A stretch of 64,000 nucleotides of DNA, taken from NCBI RefSeq assembly GCF_014117215.1, contig NZ_JACGXS010000001.1:744001-808000 (forward strand), read 5' to 3'. The position numbers were made by a program, and so were the translations under genes. The notes beneath the pieces were generated by a model that ran no database searches, had not been told where the DNA came from, and saw only the letters and a list, made by a program, of their open reading frames with translations. Positions 1-7,928 of this stretch are shown in pieces (position 1 is the first letter of the stretch; each line of letters starts with the position of its first letter). Origin of the DNA: Stenotrophomonas tumulicola (GTDB lineage: Bacteria; Pseudomonadota; Gammaproteobacteria; Xanthomonadales; Xanthomonadaceae).

Positions 1-626
1 AGCTGCATCAACGTCTGCACCCGTGCGGCGTTGGCCGGCAGGCCGTCATGCAATGCCGCGCGTAGGGTGGGGATGCCGATCGCCCGCAGCAGCGGGAAGC
101 CATCGGCGGCTTGTTCACGCACGCCGCGGACAGCATGGCGCGCGCATGCGCGCTGGCCAGGGCTGGCGGGATCCAGCGCCCCGGCCAGCAGGTCATCGCG
201 CCAGTCGGCGACGCTGGCGCAGACTGCCTCGGCCGTGGCAGGGGTGCCGCTGCCTGCGCGCAGGCGCGCGGCCTGTGCCACCAACAGGCCAAGGCTGAAG
301 ATGGCGCCACGGTGGGTATTGATGCCGCCGGTGGCAGACAGCATCGCGCGCTCGGCATCGATGCCCAGCCTGCGCAACGGTTCGAAGTCATCGCTGCGCG
401 GCGCTGCATCGGCGGTCGCCACGTAGTAACCACGCAGCGCGAACAGGCTGCGCATGAAGGTAGCCGCGTCCATGTCGTGGTGGCTGCCACTGCTGAACGG
501 CGTGACCAGTCCCGGCTTCGGGCTGCAGGCCAGTTCGCCGTGCAGCGCGCTGATCGCCAGCCGGCCCAGCCGACGTGCCGACGTGGTGGGAGCGTACGCG
601 GGGCTGCAGGCGGGCAGGGCGTTCAT
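1..626 (-). CDS. mdcB: Triphosphoribosyl-dephospho-CoA synthase MdcB (3' end outside window)
   Basis: The enzyme builds the 2'-(5''-triphosphoribosyl)-3'-dephospho-CoA precursor of the malonate decarboxylase prosthetic group from ATP and dephospho-CoA. About 208 codons are visible and the frame stays open to the window edge. The N-terminal part reads HGELACSPKPGLVTPFSSGS; the SPKPGLV stretch is the signature of the CitG/MdcB family. The ATG overlaps the TGA of mdcG by four bases (ATGA), so the two are translationally coupled. The usual length is 280-300 residues, so roughly a quarter is missing. MdcH (malonyl-CoA:ACP transacylase) would be expected beyond the edge; this is inference. Confidence 0.88.
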   Translation of the reverse strand, partial: MNALPACSPAYAPTTSARRLGRLAISALHGELACSPKPGLVTPFSSGSHHDMDAATFMRSLFALRGYYVATADAAPRSDDFEPLRRLGIDAERAMLSATGGINTHRGAIFSLGLLVAQAARLRAGSGTPATAEAVCASVADWRDDLLAGALDPASPGQRACARHAVRGVREQAADGFPLLRAIGIPTLRAALHDGLPANAARVQTLMQ

Positions 627-1258
627 GCCACGTCCCGTTGTTCGATCAGTGCAGTACGCGGCGACAGCCAGCAGGCCGCATCCGCCTTGACCAGCACCTG
701 GGTCGTCGTGCCGGCGTACTCGCGCCAGTTCACGCTGCGCGCGCCGGGAAAGCGCAGCTCGCCGTCGGCGCGCAGGCCGTGTTCCGACTCCCATGCGTGC
801 AGCAACCTGGCGATGCCCTTGGCCTGGTCGTGGCTGGCCACGTCCCACAGCAGGTCCAGGTCGGAGCCGGCATGCAGGTAGTCCAATCCAGTCAGTGCCT
901 GCCAGGCGAAGCTGCCGAACACGCGCGGCGGCGGCTGCACGCTGCAACGGCGCAGCAGGGCCTGCAGGGGGGTGCGCCATGGCGCGGACACTGCGGCGAT
1001 GACCGCCTCCAGCGTGAGCGGAGGCGAATGTCGAAGCACCTGGGCGGGGTCGATCCGCAATGCCAGCCGCTGGCGCTGTTCGGCCAATGGCAACGGAACG
1101 CCCAGCCGCAGCAGCGCGCCATCGACCGCCGGGTCACGCCGCGCCACTACCAGCGGCAGCCGCGCCCGTGCCCATGCGCGCAGGCGTGCATCGGACTGCG
1201 GCAGCAGCGCGGTCCATGTGGCATGCGGTTCTATCCAGGCCAGGTCGTGGCGATGCAT
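623..1258 (-). CDS. mdcG: Malonate decarboxylase holo-ACP synthase MdcG
   Basis: This 211-residue enzyme transfers the triphosphoribosyl-dephospho-CoA group onto the acyl carrier subunit MdcC, releasing pyrophosphate. The nucleotidyltransferase-like core shows VFGSFAWQALTGL followed by HAGSDLDLLWDV; the Asp-x-Asp pair should bind the metal. Its length is normal for the family. It begins 3 bases after mdcE ends and overlaps mdcB by ATGA, so it belongs to a single tightly packed cytoplasmic biosynthesis and maturation operon. Confidence 0.9.
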   Translation of the reverse strand: MHRHDLAWIEPHATWTALLPQSDARLRAWARARLPLVVARRDPAVDGALLRLGVPLPLAEQRQRLALRIDPAQVLRHSPPLTLEAVIAAVSAPWRTPLQALLRRCSVQPPPRVFGSFAWQALTGLDYLHAGSDLDLLWDVASHDQAKGIARLLHAWESEHGLRADGELRFPGARSVNWREYAGTTTQVLVKADAACWLSPRTALIEQRDVA

Positions 1259-1261
1259 TGC

Positions 1262-1966
1262 TCAGGCCTCGCCAGCGGCCACGGCGGCGGCGACATCGCG
1301 TGCCAGCAGGCGGCCTGCGCGCTGCAGCCCGCGTTCCGCGCGCAGGTCGGCAGGCACTGCGCTGGCAAGCGCTGCATCCAGTGCAGCGGCGAGGTCACCT
1401 TCCCATACAGCCTCCACCGCACCCATGCGCACGTAGTTGTCCACGCCCGGCGCGAACACCGGTGAGCTTTCGCTGAGCGCCTGCAGCTTCTCCAGCGGTT
1501 GCTTGGTCACCCGTGCCATCGCGCGCAGGTCCATCACCCGCACCTGCGCTTCGGGCAGGGCGAAGATGCGATCCGCCATCAGCCCGAAGGACAGGAAGCC
1601 GCCGCTGACCGATTCGCCATAGACCAGGCTGAGCAGCGGCGCGCCACGGCGGCGGGCAACTTCCAGGCTGCGCGCGAGGTGCGCGAAGCAGCCATTGATG
1701 CCCAGCAGTTCGTCGCGGCGGGCCAGGCGCTGGCCGGCGGTGTCCACCAGCATCACGATCGGTCGCTGCGGATGCGCCCGCGTGCTTGCCAGCACGCACG
1801 CCGACAGCGCCAGTGCGTGGTCTACGCCGACTTCCAGTTTGTTGGCGGTGCCGATCACGGTCACGACGCCGGCCGCCGTGGTGGCGGTACCGGTCAGCAC
1901 GTCGTTTTCGCGATTGATGGCATGGCCGGCCGGGAACAGCGCCGGCAGCAGGGAAGCAAGCTTCAT
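1262..1966 (-). CDS. mdcE: Malonate decarboxylase gamma subunit MdcE
   Basis: Together with MdcD this forms the carboxy-lyase part of biotin-independent malonate decarboxylase. It decarboxylates the malonyl thioester on MdcC to regenerate acetyl-S-ACP. The product is 234 residues and starts MKLASLLPALFPAGHAI. It has the crotonase/carboxyltransferase-like stretch VYGESVSGGFLSFGLMADRI. The open frame extends further upstream, but the ATG chosen overlaps the TGA of mdcD (ATGA) and gives the family length. Organisms with biotin-independent MDC use this D/E pair. Confidence 0.92.
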   Translation of the reverse strand: MKLASLLPALFPAGHAINRENDVLTGTATTAAGVVTVIGTANKLEVGVDHALALSACVLASTRAHPQRPIVMLVDTAGQRLARRDELLGINGCFAHLARSLEVARRRGAPLLSLVYGESVSGGFLSFGLMADRIFALPEAQVRVMDLRAMARVTKQPLEKLQALSESSPVFAPGVDNYVRMGAVEAVWEGDLAAALDAALASAVPADLRAERGLQRAGRLLARDVAAAVAAGEA

Positions 1967-2853
1967 GGCAGTCTCCGCGCAGCGACCGCATCGAGGAAGG
2001 TGGGGGTGTCCAGCAAGGGCAGGCGCTCGGGATCGGCGATGCCCTGGCGGGCCCAGATCTGCAACCCGTCCCGGCAGTCGCCATAGGCATCGACGCGCGC
2101 CTGCAGTGCCTGCTGGGCCTGGTCGAGAGCGTCCAGCGGATCGGCGTCGGGCACGAAATCGCGCACCCGCTGCGCCGCTGCGTCGGCGAAGTCGTCCATG
2201 CGGTCGGCCACCAGCTGTGTCGCCTCGCCGATCAGGTAGCGGTGCTTGCCACCGGTGACGCGCCATACCAGCGCGCGATCACGCGAGTCGAACTCCTCCA
2301 CGCCGCGCACCGTTTCGATCACTTCCGGGCCGGACAAGGAGAGGCGTCCTTCTTCGGACATCAGCACCGCGGTGCAGCAGCGGGCGACGATGCCCATGCC
2401 ACCGAATGCACCGTTGCCACTGCCGACCAGCGCCAGCACCGGGATGCCTTCGGCGCGCGCGGCCAGCACCGCGCGCATGATTTCGGAGATGGCGATCAGT
2501 CCGGCGTTGGCTTCGTGCAGGCGCACGCCGCCACTGTCCAGCAGCAGCAACACCGCCCGGGGTCGCGTGGACAGCGCGCGTTGCAGCAGCCCGGTCAGCT
2601 TGGCGCCATGCACTTCGCCGACACCGCCGCCCATGAAGGCGCCCTGTTGCGCGGCGACCAGCACCGGCAACCCGCGCAGCGTGCCTTCGCCGACCACGAT
2701 GCCGTCGTCGAAAGCGCCCGGCACGTCCAGCTGCGCCAGGTGCGGGCTGATGGTGCGTCGGCGCGGACCGTAATACTCGTTGAAACTGCCGGCATCGAGC
2801 AGGCCATCGATGCGCTCGCGTGCATCGGCTTCGTAATAGCTGCGCTGGCTCAT
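1963..2853 (-). CDS. mdcD: Malonate decarboxylase beta subunit MdcD
   Basis: This is the beta subunit of the malonyl-S-ACP decarboxylase, 296 residues, with an acetyl-CoA carboxylase carboxyltransferase-like fold. Visible landmarks are SFNEYYGPRRR near residue 23, a glycine-rich AFMGGGVGEVHGAK segment, LLLDSGGVRLHEANAG near 105-120 and GSGNGAFGGMGIVA near 145-158. Both gene ends overlap their neighbours by four bases, which favours equal expression of the C, D and E subunits. Confidence 0.93.
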   Translation of the reverse strand: MSQRSYYEADARERIDGLLDAGSFNEYYGPRRRTISPHLAQLDVPGAFDDGIVVGEGTLRGLPVLVAAQQGAFMGGGVGEVHGAKLTGLLQRALSTRPRAVLLLLDSGGVRLHEANAGLIAISEIMRAVLAARAEGIPVLALVGSGNGAFGGMGIVARCCTAVLMSEEGRLSLSGPEVIETVRGVEEFDSRDRALVWRVTGGKHRYLIGEATQLVADRMDDFADAAAQRVRDFVPDADPLDALDQAQQALQARVDAYGDCRDGLQIWARQGIADPERLPLLDTPTFLDAVAARRLP

Positions 2854-3209
2854 GCGCGGCCTCCCTGCGCTGCATCGGTGGCGCCGCCTGTGGCCAGGCG
2901 GCGGTCGGCCAGGGTTTCCAGCGCCTGCTGCAGGCGCAGGCTGACCACCGCCGGGGTGGCACCGGCATCGTTGATCGACAGGCGCACGTCACGCAGCGGA
3001 TGGCGCGCGGCGAAGTCGGCCAGCACCGCCTGCCAGATGGCGCCGAAGCCGCGCGCGGAGGTGATCACCTCGATCTCCATCGCGCCATCGAGCGCGGCCG
3101 GTTCGACCAGCACTTCCAGGTTGCCGGAGGCGACCACGCCCACCAGCGCATGCAGTTCGCGCGTGCCCAGGTCCTGCTGGCCGGGAAAACGATAACGAAG
3201 GGTTTCCAT
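2850..3209 (-). CDS. mdcC: Malonate decarboxylase acyl carrier protein MdcC
   Basis: The delta subunit carries the phosphoribosyl-dephospho-CoA arm to which acetyl and malonyl groups are attached. The 119-residue protein has the attachment-site context VVASGNLEVLVEP; Ser28 is the likely modified serine, by analogy with other MdcC proteins. It lies 12 bases after mdcA and overlaps mdcD by ATGA. It is not homologous to fatty-acid ACP, so no DSL motif is expected. Confidence 0.92.
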   Translation of the reverse strand: METLRYRFPGQQDLGTRELHALVGVVASGNLEVLVEPAALDGAMEIEVITSARGFGAIWQAVLADFAARHPLRDVRLSINDAGATPAVVSLRLQQALETLADRRLATGGATDAAQGGRA

Positions 3210-3221
3210 GGGGCGTGTCCC

Positions 3222-4865
3222 TTACCAGTTGCGGAAGCGTTTGGGTGGTTCGTACAGGCCGCCGGACCAGTGCACCAGGTCTTTCACCGAGCGCGCCGCC
3301 AGCAGGTCGCGGCTGGCGTCGCGGCTGCGCACGCCGAGGTCTTCGGCACGCCGGATCACGCCACGGTCGCGCAGGTTTTCCACCATTGCCTTGTCGCGGG
3401 CCATGCCGACGGCGGTGTAACCGGCCACGCCGCGGATCGCCTGTTCGCGCTCTTCCGGGGTCCGGCACAGCAGCAGGTTGGCGATGCCTTCTTCGGTGAG
3501 GACGTGGGTGACGTCGTCGCCATAGATCATCACCGGCGGCAGCGGCATGGCCGCACGTTCGGCCAGCTCCCAGGCATCGAGGCGGTCGACGAAGGCCGGT
3601 GCCATGTGTTCGCGGAAGGTTTCCACCATCTGCACCACCAGTTTGCGGCCGCGCGGCATCTGCCCCGGCAGCGCCGCCTGCTGGCCTGCCTTCAACCAGG
3701 CGGGGCTGGCGTGGCGGCGGCCGCGTGCATCCGATCCCATGTTCGGCGCACCGCCAAAACCGGCGATGCGGTCGCGCGTGGCGGTGGAGCTGTTGCCCTG
3801 CAGGTCGATCTGCAGCGTGGAACCGATGAACATGTCGCAGGCGTACAGGCCGGCGGTCTGTGAGAAGGCACGGTTGGAGCGCATGCTGCCGTCGGCACCG
3901 GTGAAGAACACATCCGGCCGGGCCTGGATGTACTTCTCCATGCCCAGTTCGGAGCCGAACGAATGCACCGACCTGACGAAGCCGGATTCGATGGCCGGGA
4001 TCAGTGCGGGGTGTGGATTCAACGCCCAGTGGCTGCCGATCTTTCCTTTCAGGCCGAGCGATTCGGCATAGGTAGGCAGCAGCAGTTCGATGGCGGCGGT
4101 GTCGAAACCGATGCCATGGTTGAGGCGCTGCACGCCGTACTCGGCGTAGATTCCCTTGATGGCCATCATCGCCATCAACACCTGGATTTCCGAGATCTGC
4201 GCCGGGTCGCGGGTGAACAAGGGCTCGATATGGTTCGGCCGTGGGGCCAGGGTGACGAAGTCCACCCAATCGGCGGGAATATCGACGCGGGGGAGGGTGT
4301 CGACGATTTCGTTGACCTGGGCGATGACGATGCCGCCGCGGAACGCGGTGGCCTCGACGATTACCGGGGTGTCTTCGGTGTTCGGGCCGGTGTAGAGGTT
4401 GCCGTGGCGATCAGCGGCCTGTGCGGCGACCAGCGCGACCTGCGGGGTGAGGTCGATGAAGTAGCGGCCGAACAGTTCCAGGTAGGTGTGGATGGCGCCG
4501 ATTTCGATCCGGCCCTCGGCCACCAGGCCGGCCAGGCGTCCGCCCTGTGGCCCGGAGAACGAGAAATCCAGGCGCTTGGCGATGCCGCGTTCGAATACGT
4601 CCAAGTGCGAGGGCAGGGACAGCACCGACTGCACCATGTGCAGGTCGCGGACCCGTGCCGGGTCGACCTGGCCAAGGCAGTCGGCGAGGAAATCGGCCTG
4701 CTTCTGGTTGTTGCCTTCCAGGCAGACCCGGTCGCCCGGTTCGATCACCGCCTCCAGCAGGTCCACCATGCGCGGGTGCGGCACCTCGCGCGGCAGGCCG
4801 GCCTGCGCAGCACGTTGCAGGCGCTGCTGGCGTTGCTGCTCAAGGGTATTCCAGACACGGGTCAT
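3222..4865 (-). CDS. mdcA: Malonate decarboxylase alpha subunit MdcA
   Basis: This 547-residue acetyl-S-ACP:malonate ACP transferase has a CoA-transferase-like fold and is the first gene of the operon. It exchanges malonate for acetate on MdcC. Family landmarks include EGNNQKQADFLADCLGQVD around residues 50-68, FSGPQGGRLAGL near 147 and NHGIGFDTAAIELLLPTYA near 270. The length is typical. Its upstream region carries a double palindrome, annotated separately. No GntR/LysR-type malonate regulator or malonate transporter gene is next to it on this side. Confidence 0.95.
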   Translation of the reverse strand: MTRVWNTLEQQRQQRLQRAAQAGLPREVPHPRMVDLLEAVIEPGDRVCLEGNNQKQADFLADCLGQVDPARVRDLHMVQSVLSLPSHLDVFERGIAKRLDFSFSGPQGGRLAGLVAEGRIEIGAIHTYLELFGRYFIDLTPQVALVAAQAADRHGNLYTGPNTEDTPVIVEATAFRGGIVIAQVNEIVDTLPRVDIPADWVDFVTLAPRPNHIEPLFTRDPAQISEIQVLMAMMAIKGIYAEYGVQRLNHGIGFDTAAIELLLPTYAESLGLKGKIGSHWALNPHPALIPAIESGFVRSVHSFGSELGMEKYIQARPDVFFTGADGSMRSNRAFSQTAGLYACDMFIGSTLQIDLQGNSSTATRDRIAGFGGAPNMGSDARGRRHASPAWLKAGQQAALPGQMPRGRKLVVQMVETFREHMAPAFVDRLDAWELAERAAMPLPPVMIYGDDVTHVLTEEGIANLLLCRTPEEREQAIRGVAGYTAVGMARDKAMVENLRDRGVIRRAEDLGVRSRDASRDLLAARSVKDLVHWSGGLYEPPKRFRNW

Positions 4866-4878
4866 GCCAGTGACCTCT

Positions 4879-4897
4879 GTAATTACGTAGTAATTAC
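4879..4897. promoter_or_regulatory. Putative operator of the mdc operon
   Basis: GTAATTACGTAGTAATTAC contains two copies of the perfect palindrome GTAATTAC separated by GTA. It lies 14-32 bases upstream of the mdcA start, in otherwise GC-rich DNA. GT...AC half-sites recall operators of FadR-type GntR regulators, a family that includes known malonate regulators, but the binding protein is not identified here. The site may also serve the divergent DUF3817 gene. Confidence 0.45.
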
Positions 4898-4992
4898 GAC
4901 GCTATCACCGGATCTGACCGCCTGCAAGCTGGGCTGCAGCATGAAATAACGCGGATGCGTATCATGTGCATCTTTGCCTGACGGAGCTGCTC

Positions 4993-5337
4993 GTGAAGAC
5001 CCTTCCTCCCATCAGTGGCATGGGCCGCGTGTTCGCCTGGGTCGCCTTCCTCGAGGCCATTACCTGGGCCGGCCTGTTGCTGGGCATGTGGTTGAAGTAC
5101 GGGCCGCAGGCCACCGAGTCGGTGGTCTGGTTGTTCGGGCGCCTGCATGGCGTGGCCTTCCTGGTCTATGCGGTGGTGGCCGTGGTGGCGGCCGTGCGCC
5201 TGCGCTGGCCCTGGTGGGCCACCTTGCTGGCGGTGCTGGCGGCCGTGCCGCCGTTGGTCACCCTGCCGCTGGAATGGGTGTACCGCCGCCGCGGCCTGCT
5301 GGCCGACCCGGCCCAGCGCGTGCCGGTTCCCCGGTAA
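4993..5337 (+). CDS. DUF3817-family integral membrane protein
   Basis: This small protein of about 114 residues has three or four predicted membrane segments (around VFAWVAFLEAITWAGLLLGM, FLVYAVVAVVAAV and LLAVLAAVPPLVTLPLEWVY), the pattern of DUF3817/YdzA-like proteins. The function is unknown. A GTG 27 bases upstream also opens the frame. The internal GTG was preferred because GGAG sits six bases before it and the protein then begins VKTLPPISGMGRVF, as is common in the family. The gene is divergent from mdcA, and its stop codon lies inside a SMAG repeat. Confidence 0.72.
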   Translation: MKTLPPISGMGRVFAWVAFLEAITWAGLLLGMWLKYGPQATESVVWLFGRLHGVAFLVYAVVAVVAAVRLRWPWWATLLAVLAAVPPLVTLPLEWVYRRRGLLADPAQRVPVPR

Positions 5338-5390
5338 TGACGGGCCGTGCCCGTCACGGCCAGAAGCAGCGGGGCATGGCCCCGCTCTAC
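5334..5390. repeat. SMAG-type REP pair (inverted dimer)
   Basis: Two stem-loops face each other. The first is GTAATGACGGGC-CGT-GCCCGTCAC and the second, in opposite orientation, has the stem AGCGGGG-CATGG-CCCCGCT ending CTAC (GTAG on the minus strand). A decayed third half-copy starts at 5401. They lie between the convergent ends of the DUF3817 and MFS genes, a usual SMAG location, and could stabilise mRNA 3' ends or act as terminators. Confidence 0.7.
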
Positions 5391-5432
5391 CGAGGGCAGG
5401 GTAATGACGGGCCGTGCGCGCCGAGGCCGGAA

Positions 5433-6572
5433 TCAGACGCGCACGCGGCGGGCGGCGATGCCGACCCATAGCAGGGCGACCGCCACCGCCACGAAGGCCA
5501 GCAGCAGGCTGCTGGCCTGGGCGATGAAGCCGACCAGCGCTGGCCCGGCCAGTACGCCGGCATATCCCAGCGTGGTCACTGCCGGGATCGCCAGGCTTTC
5601 CGGCATCGCCGCCTGCCTGCCGGCCAGCGAGAACAGCGCTGGCACGATGTTCGCGCAGCCCATGCCGATCAGCGCATAGCCCAGCAGGGCCAATGGCAAT
5701 GCGTCGGCAAGGCTGGCCAGCAGCAGGCCGCCCGCGCCCACCACGGCACCCAGCAGGATGGCGCGGTGATGCCCCAGGTACGTGATCACCCGGTCACCCA
5801 GCAGCCGGGTGACCGTCATCGCCACCGCGAATACGAAGAAGCCCAATCCCGCATTGCCGGCCGGCACGCCCTGGACCTCGTGCAGGAACACCGCGCTCCA
5901 GTCCAGCATCACGCCTTCGGCAAGGAAGGCGACGAAGCACAGCACGCCGATCAGCAGCACGATGCCGCGCGGCATGGCGAACATCGGTGCGTCATCGGCT
6001 GCACGATCCGTCCGCCAGTGCGGGGCGCTGGCCAGGACCAACAGCAGCATGGCCGCAACCAGCAGGCTGGCGCCCATCCATGGCGCGACACCCATCGCCA
6101 GCAGCGCGGTCATCGCCGCCGCACCGACGGCGCCGCCGATGCTGTAGAACGCATGGAAGCCGGACATCATCGGACGCGCCGCATCGCGCTCTACCATCAC
6201 CGCCTGCAGGTTCATCACGCAGTCGCAGGCGCCGATGCCTGCCCCGAACATGAACAGGGCCAATCCCAGCGTGATGGCGCTGGGGGCGACGGTCAGCAAG
6301 GGCAGCGCGATGCAGGCCAGCAACAGGGTCGCCAGCATCAAGGCGCGGCAACCGAAGCGAGCGGCCAGGGCGCCGGCCAGCGGCATCGCCAGCAGCGAGC
6401 CGCCACCCAGGCAGAGCAGGGCAAGCCCCAGGCTGGCGTCATCCAGTCCGATACGGGCCTTGGCGAAGGGCACCAGCGGGGCCCAGGCGGCGATGGCGAA
6501 GCCGGGCAGGAAGAATGCCGCGCGCGTGGCGTGCTGCTGTCGCGTGGCGACAGGAGGGGAAAGGGACATCAT
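5433..6572 (-). CDS. MFS transporter (YbjJ-like)
   Basis: This is an inner-membrane secondary transporter of about 379 residues with roughly 12 hydrophobic segments. The first is FFLPGFAIAAWAPLVPFAKA, followed by the MFS loop LAARFGCR. The substrate is not evident; sequence style resembles YbjJ-type sugar/acid MFS proteins. The ATG chosen has GAGA about seven bases upstream; in-frame GTG and TTG codons a few bases earlier are alternatives. It follows a DeoR-type regulator by about 20 bases on the same strand, so the two are probably co-transcribed and the regulator probably senses a sugar phosphate related to the transported compound (inference). Confidence 0.82.
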   Translation of the reverse strand: MMSLSPPVATRQQHATRAAFFLPGFAIAAWAPLVPFAKARIGLDDASLGLALLCLGGGSLLAMPLAGALAARFGCRALMLATLLLACIALPLLTVAPSAITLGLALFMFGAGIGACDCVMNLQAVMVERDAARPMMSGFHAFYSIGGAVGAAAMTALLAMGVAPWMGASLLVAAMLLLVLASAPHWRTDRAADDAPMFAMPRGIVLLIGVLCFVAFLAEGVMLDWSAVFLHEVQGVPAGNAGLGFFVFAVAMTVTRLLGDRVITYLGHHRAILLGAVVGAGGLLLASLADALPLALLGYALIGMGCANIVPALFSLAGRQAAMPESLAIPAVTTLGYAGVLAGPALVGFIAQASSLLLAFVAVAVALLWVGIAARRVRV

Positions 6573-6593
6573 CACGATTCTCTGCAAAGGAAG

Positions 6594-7397
6594 TCAGGCA
6601 GCGACGGGGGGCGCGAGCAGTACGTCCAGGCCGCGTTGGCGCAGTGCGTGCACCAGCGCTGCGGGCGCGTCGGCTTCCACCAGCAGGGTGTCGACCTGGA
6701 CGTGGCGGGCGATCCGGTGGGCAGCCACCGCGCCAAGTTTTTCGTTGGTGGCCACCGCCACGAAGCGGTCGGCGCGGCGCAGCAGTGCGCGCTTGAACGC
6801 CGCCTCTTCGCCATCGATCGCCCAGGCATCGCCCTGGCTGTCGATGGCGCAGGTGCCGGCGAAGCAGACATCCACGTGCACGGTGTCCAGGTATTCCATG
6901 GCCTGCAATCCGAGCACCGCACCGGAACGTGGCTCCAGCCGTCCGCCGACCAGGGTGACTTCAATATCGTGGCGCCCCATCAGGGCCAGCGCGATATCCG
7001 GCGCGTTGGTGACCACCCGCAACTGCAGGTCGATGGGCAGGGCGGCAGCGATCGCGCTGTTGGTCGAGCCCGCGTCCAGTGCGACCACGTCACCGTGGCG
7101 GAGCAGTCCCGCCGCCAGCGAGGCCAGTGCCTGCTTGCGCGATGGGTCCTGCCGTTGGCGTTCGGCCAGTGGCGGGAACGCGGGGGTCAACGGCAGCGCG
7201 CCCCCGTGCACGCGCCTGCACAGTCCGCGCTGGGCCAGCTCACGCAGGTCGCGGCGGATGGAATCTTCGGAGACGTTGAAGTGGAGTGCCAATGGCGCGG
7301 CGAGCACGCGTCCCTGCTCACGCAGCAGGCGCAGGATTTCCTGCTGGCGTTCGCCGGGCAGGGGGATGGCAGGTTCATGGGCGGTGGCGTGCGACAC
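6594..7397 (-). CDS. DeoR/GlpR-family transcriptional regulator
   Basis: This is a 267-residue repressor-type protein. The N-terminal helix-turn-helix spans about residues 15-70 (ERQQEILRLLREQGRV, then VSEDSIRRDLRELAQRGL, then RVHGGA), as in DeoR/GlpR/AgaR proteins. The remainder is the sugar-phosphate-binding DeoR C-terminal domain, with VVALDAGSTNSAIAAAL and the conserved TLVGGRLEPRSGAVLG. The start is a GTG with a weak ribosome site, so the exact N-terminus is uncertain. Four direct repeats upstream look like its own operator. Confidence 0.85.
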   Translation of the reverse strand: MSHATAHEPAIPLPGERQQEILRLLREQGRVLAAPLALHFNVSEDSIRRDLRELAQRGLCRRVHGGALPLTPAFPPLAERQRQDPSRKQALASLAAGLLRHGDVVALDAGSTNSAIAAALPIDLQLRVVTNAPDIALALMGRHDIEVTLVGGRLEPRSGAVLGLQAMEYLDTVHVDVCFAGTCAIDSQGDAWAIDGEEAAFKRALLRRADRFVAVATNEKLGAVAAHRIARHVQVDTLLVEADAPAALVHALRQRGLDVLLAPPVAA

Positions 7398-7440
7398 AGG
7401 CGCTGACCTTCAGGCTCTCGATGCGATCATTCTATATCAT

Positions 7441-7477
7441 TCGTGCACGGTCATGCATATTCGTGCATCAACGTGCA
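7441..7477. promoter_or_regulatory. Four 10-bp-phased direct repeats, putative DeoR-family operator
   Basis: TCGTGCA, TCATGCA, TCGTGCA and ACGTGCA begin at 7441, 7451, 7461 and 7471, exactly one helical turn apart. They lie about 45-80 bases upstream of the divergent DeoR-family gene. Phased direct repeats are a known operator type for this regulator family. The assignment to this regulator is inference from position. Confidence 0.55.
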
Positions 7478-7620
7478 TTAATTGGCATCGAGCATCGCAA
7501 GGACACCGATGCATTGATCCTGTATTCCAATGAGCGGAATCTGGAAGCTGCCGCTCCGCTTCGTTGCTTGAATACGCCTGCGCCGCCGTCGTCGGGGCGC
7601 ACCCGGTGCAGGTGTGGCAA

Positions 7621-7884
7621 CGGGGACATGGCTGTATGAAGCAATGAGGAGGCGTTACGGAAGCGGGTCCGAGTCCTGCCAGCTCCATCGCCTGGGTATT
7701 GGGGGGCCGATGCCCAGGTGGAGGGGCTGTACTGGTTTCGACGTGGCGAGCAATCGGCGTGGACAGCCCGGGAGGCGACCGACGTAACCGGCGCGACCAC
7801 CATAATCGCCAACCAGGACGATTATCGCCAGGCCGCGTATCGCAGCCTGGTCCACGCAAGCGCACGTGGCACCCAACGCGCAGG
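7621..7884 (+). ncRNA. ssrA: Circularly permuted (two-piece) tmRNA-like gene lacking a tag stop codon
   Basis: The acceptor piece comes first. Its T-arm has stem GCGGG/CCTGC around TCCGAGT (7663-7679), followed by acceptor strand CAGCTCC and discriminator A (7680-7687). A processed spacer with stem CCTGGG/CCCAGG (7691-7718) follows. The coding piece starts GGGGCTG (7723-7729), which pairs with all seven bases of CAGCTCC allowing one G-U, and then reads TGGTTTCGACGTGG, the tmRNA D-region hallmark. P2-like pairings are CGTGGCG(7742)/CGTTACG(7653) and ACAGCC(7763)/GGCTGT(7630). The resume context ATAATC-GCC-AAC mirrors the canonical ATAGTC-GCA-AAC. The tag reads ANQDDYRQAA (7808-7837), but the next codon, in the loop of hairpin CCAGGC/GCCTGG, is TAT instead of a stop. 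No CCA is encoded, so CCA would have to be added. The 5' limit is approximate. Confidence 0.72.
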
Positions 7885-7913
7885 CACCCCGCCGGCAACG
7901 GCGGGGTGTTTTT
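7885..7913 (+). terminator. Rho-independent terminator of the tmRNA-like gene
   Basis: CACCCCGCC, loop GGCAAC, GGCGGGGTG, then five T residues: a nine-base-pair GC-rich stem with a U-tract on the plus strand only. It directly follows the tag-coding piece and ends that transcript just before the convergent symporter gene. Confidence 0.85.
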
Positions 7914-7928
7914 CATCGCATGCCAGGC

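Noticed and set aside
7680-7690. An ordinary tRNA gene at the T-arm and acceptor strand
   Set aside because: No anticodon arm precedes it, and the pairing 5' acceptor strand lies downstream, next to a tmRNA-type D region.
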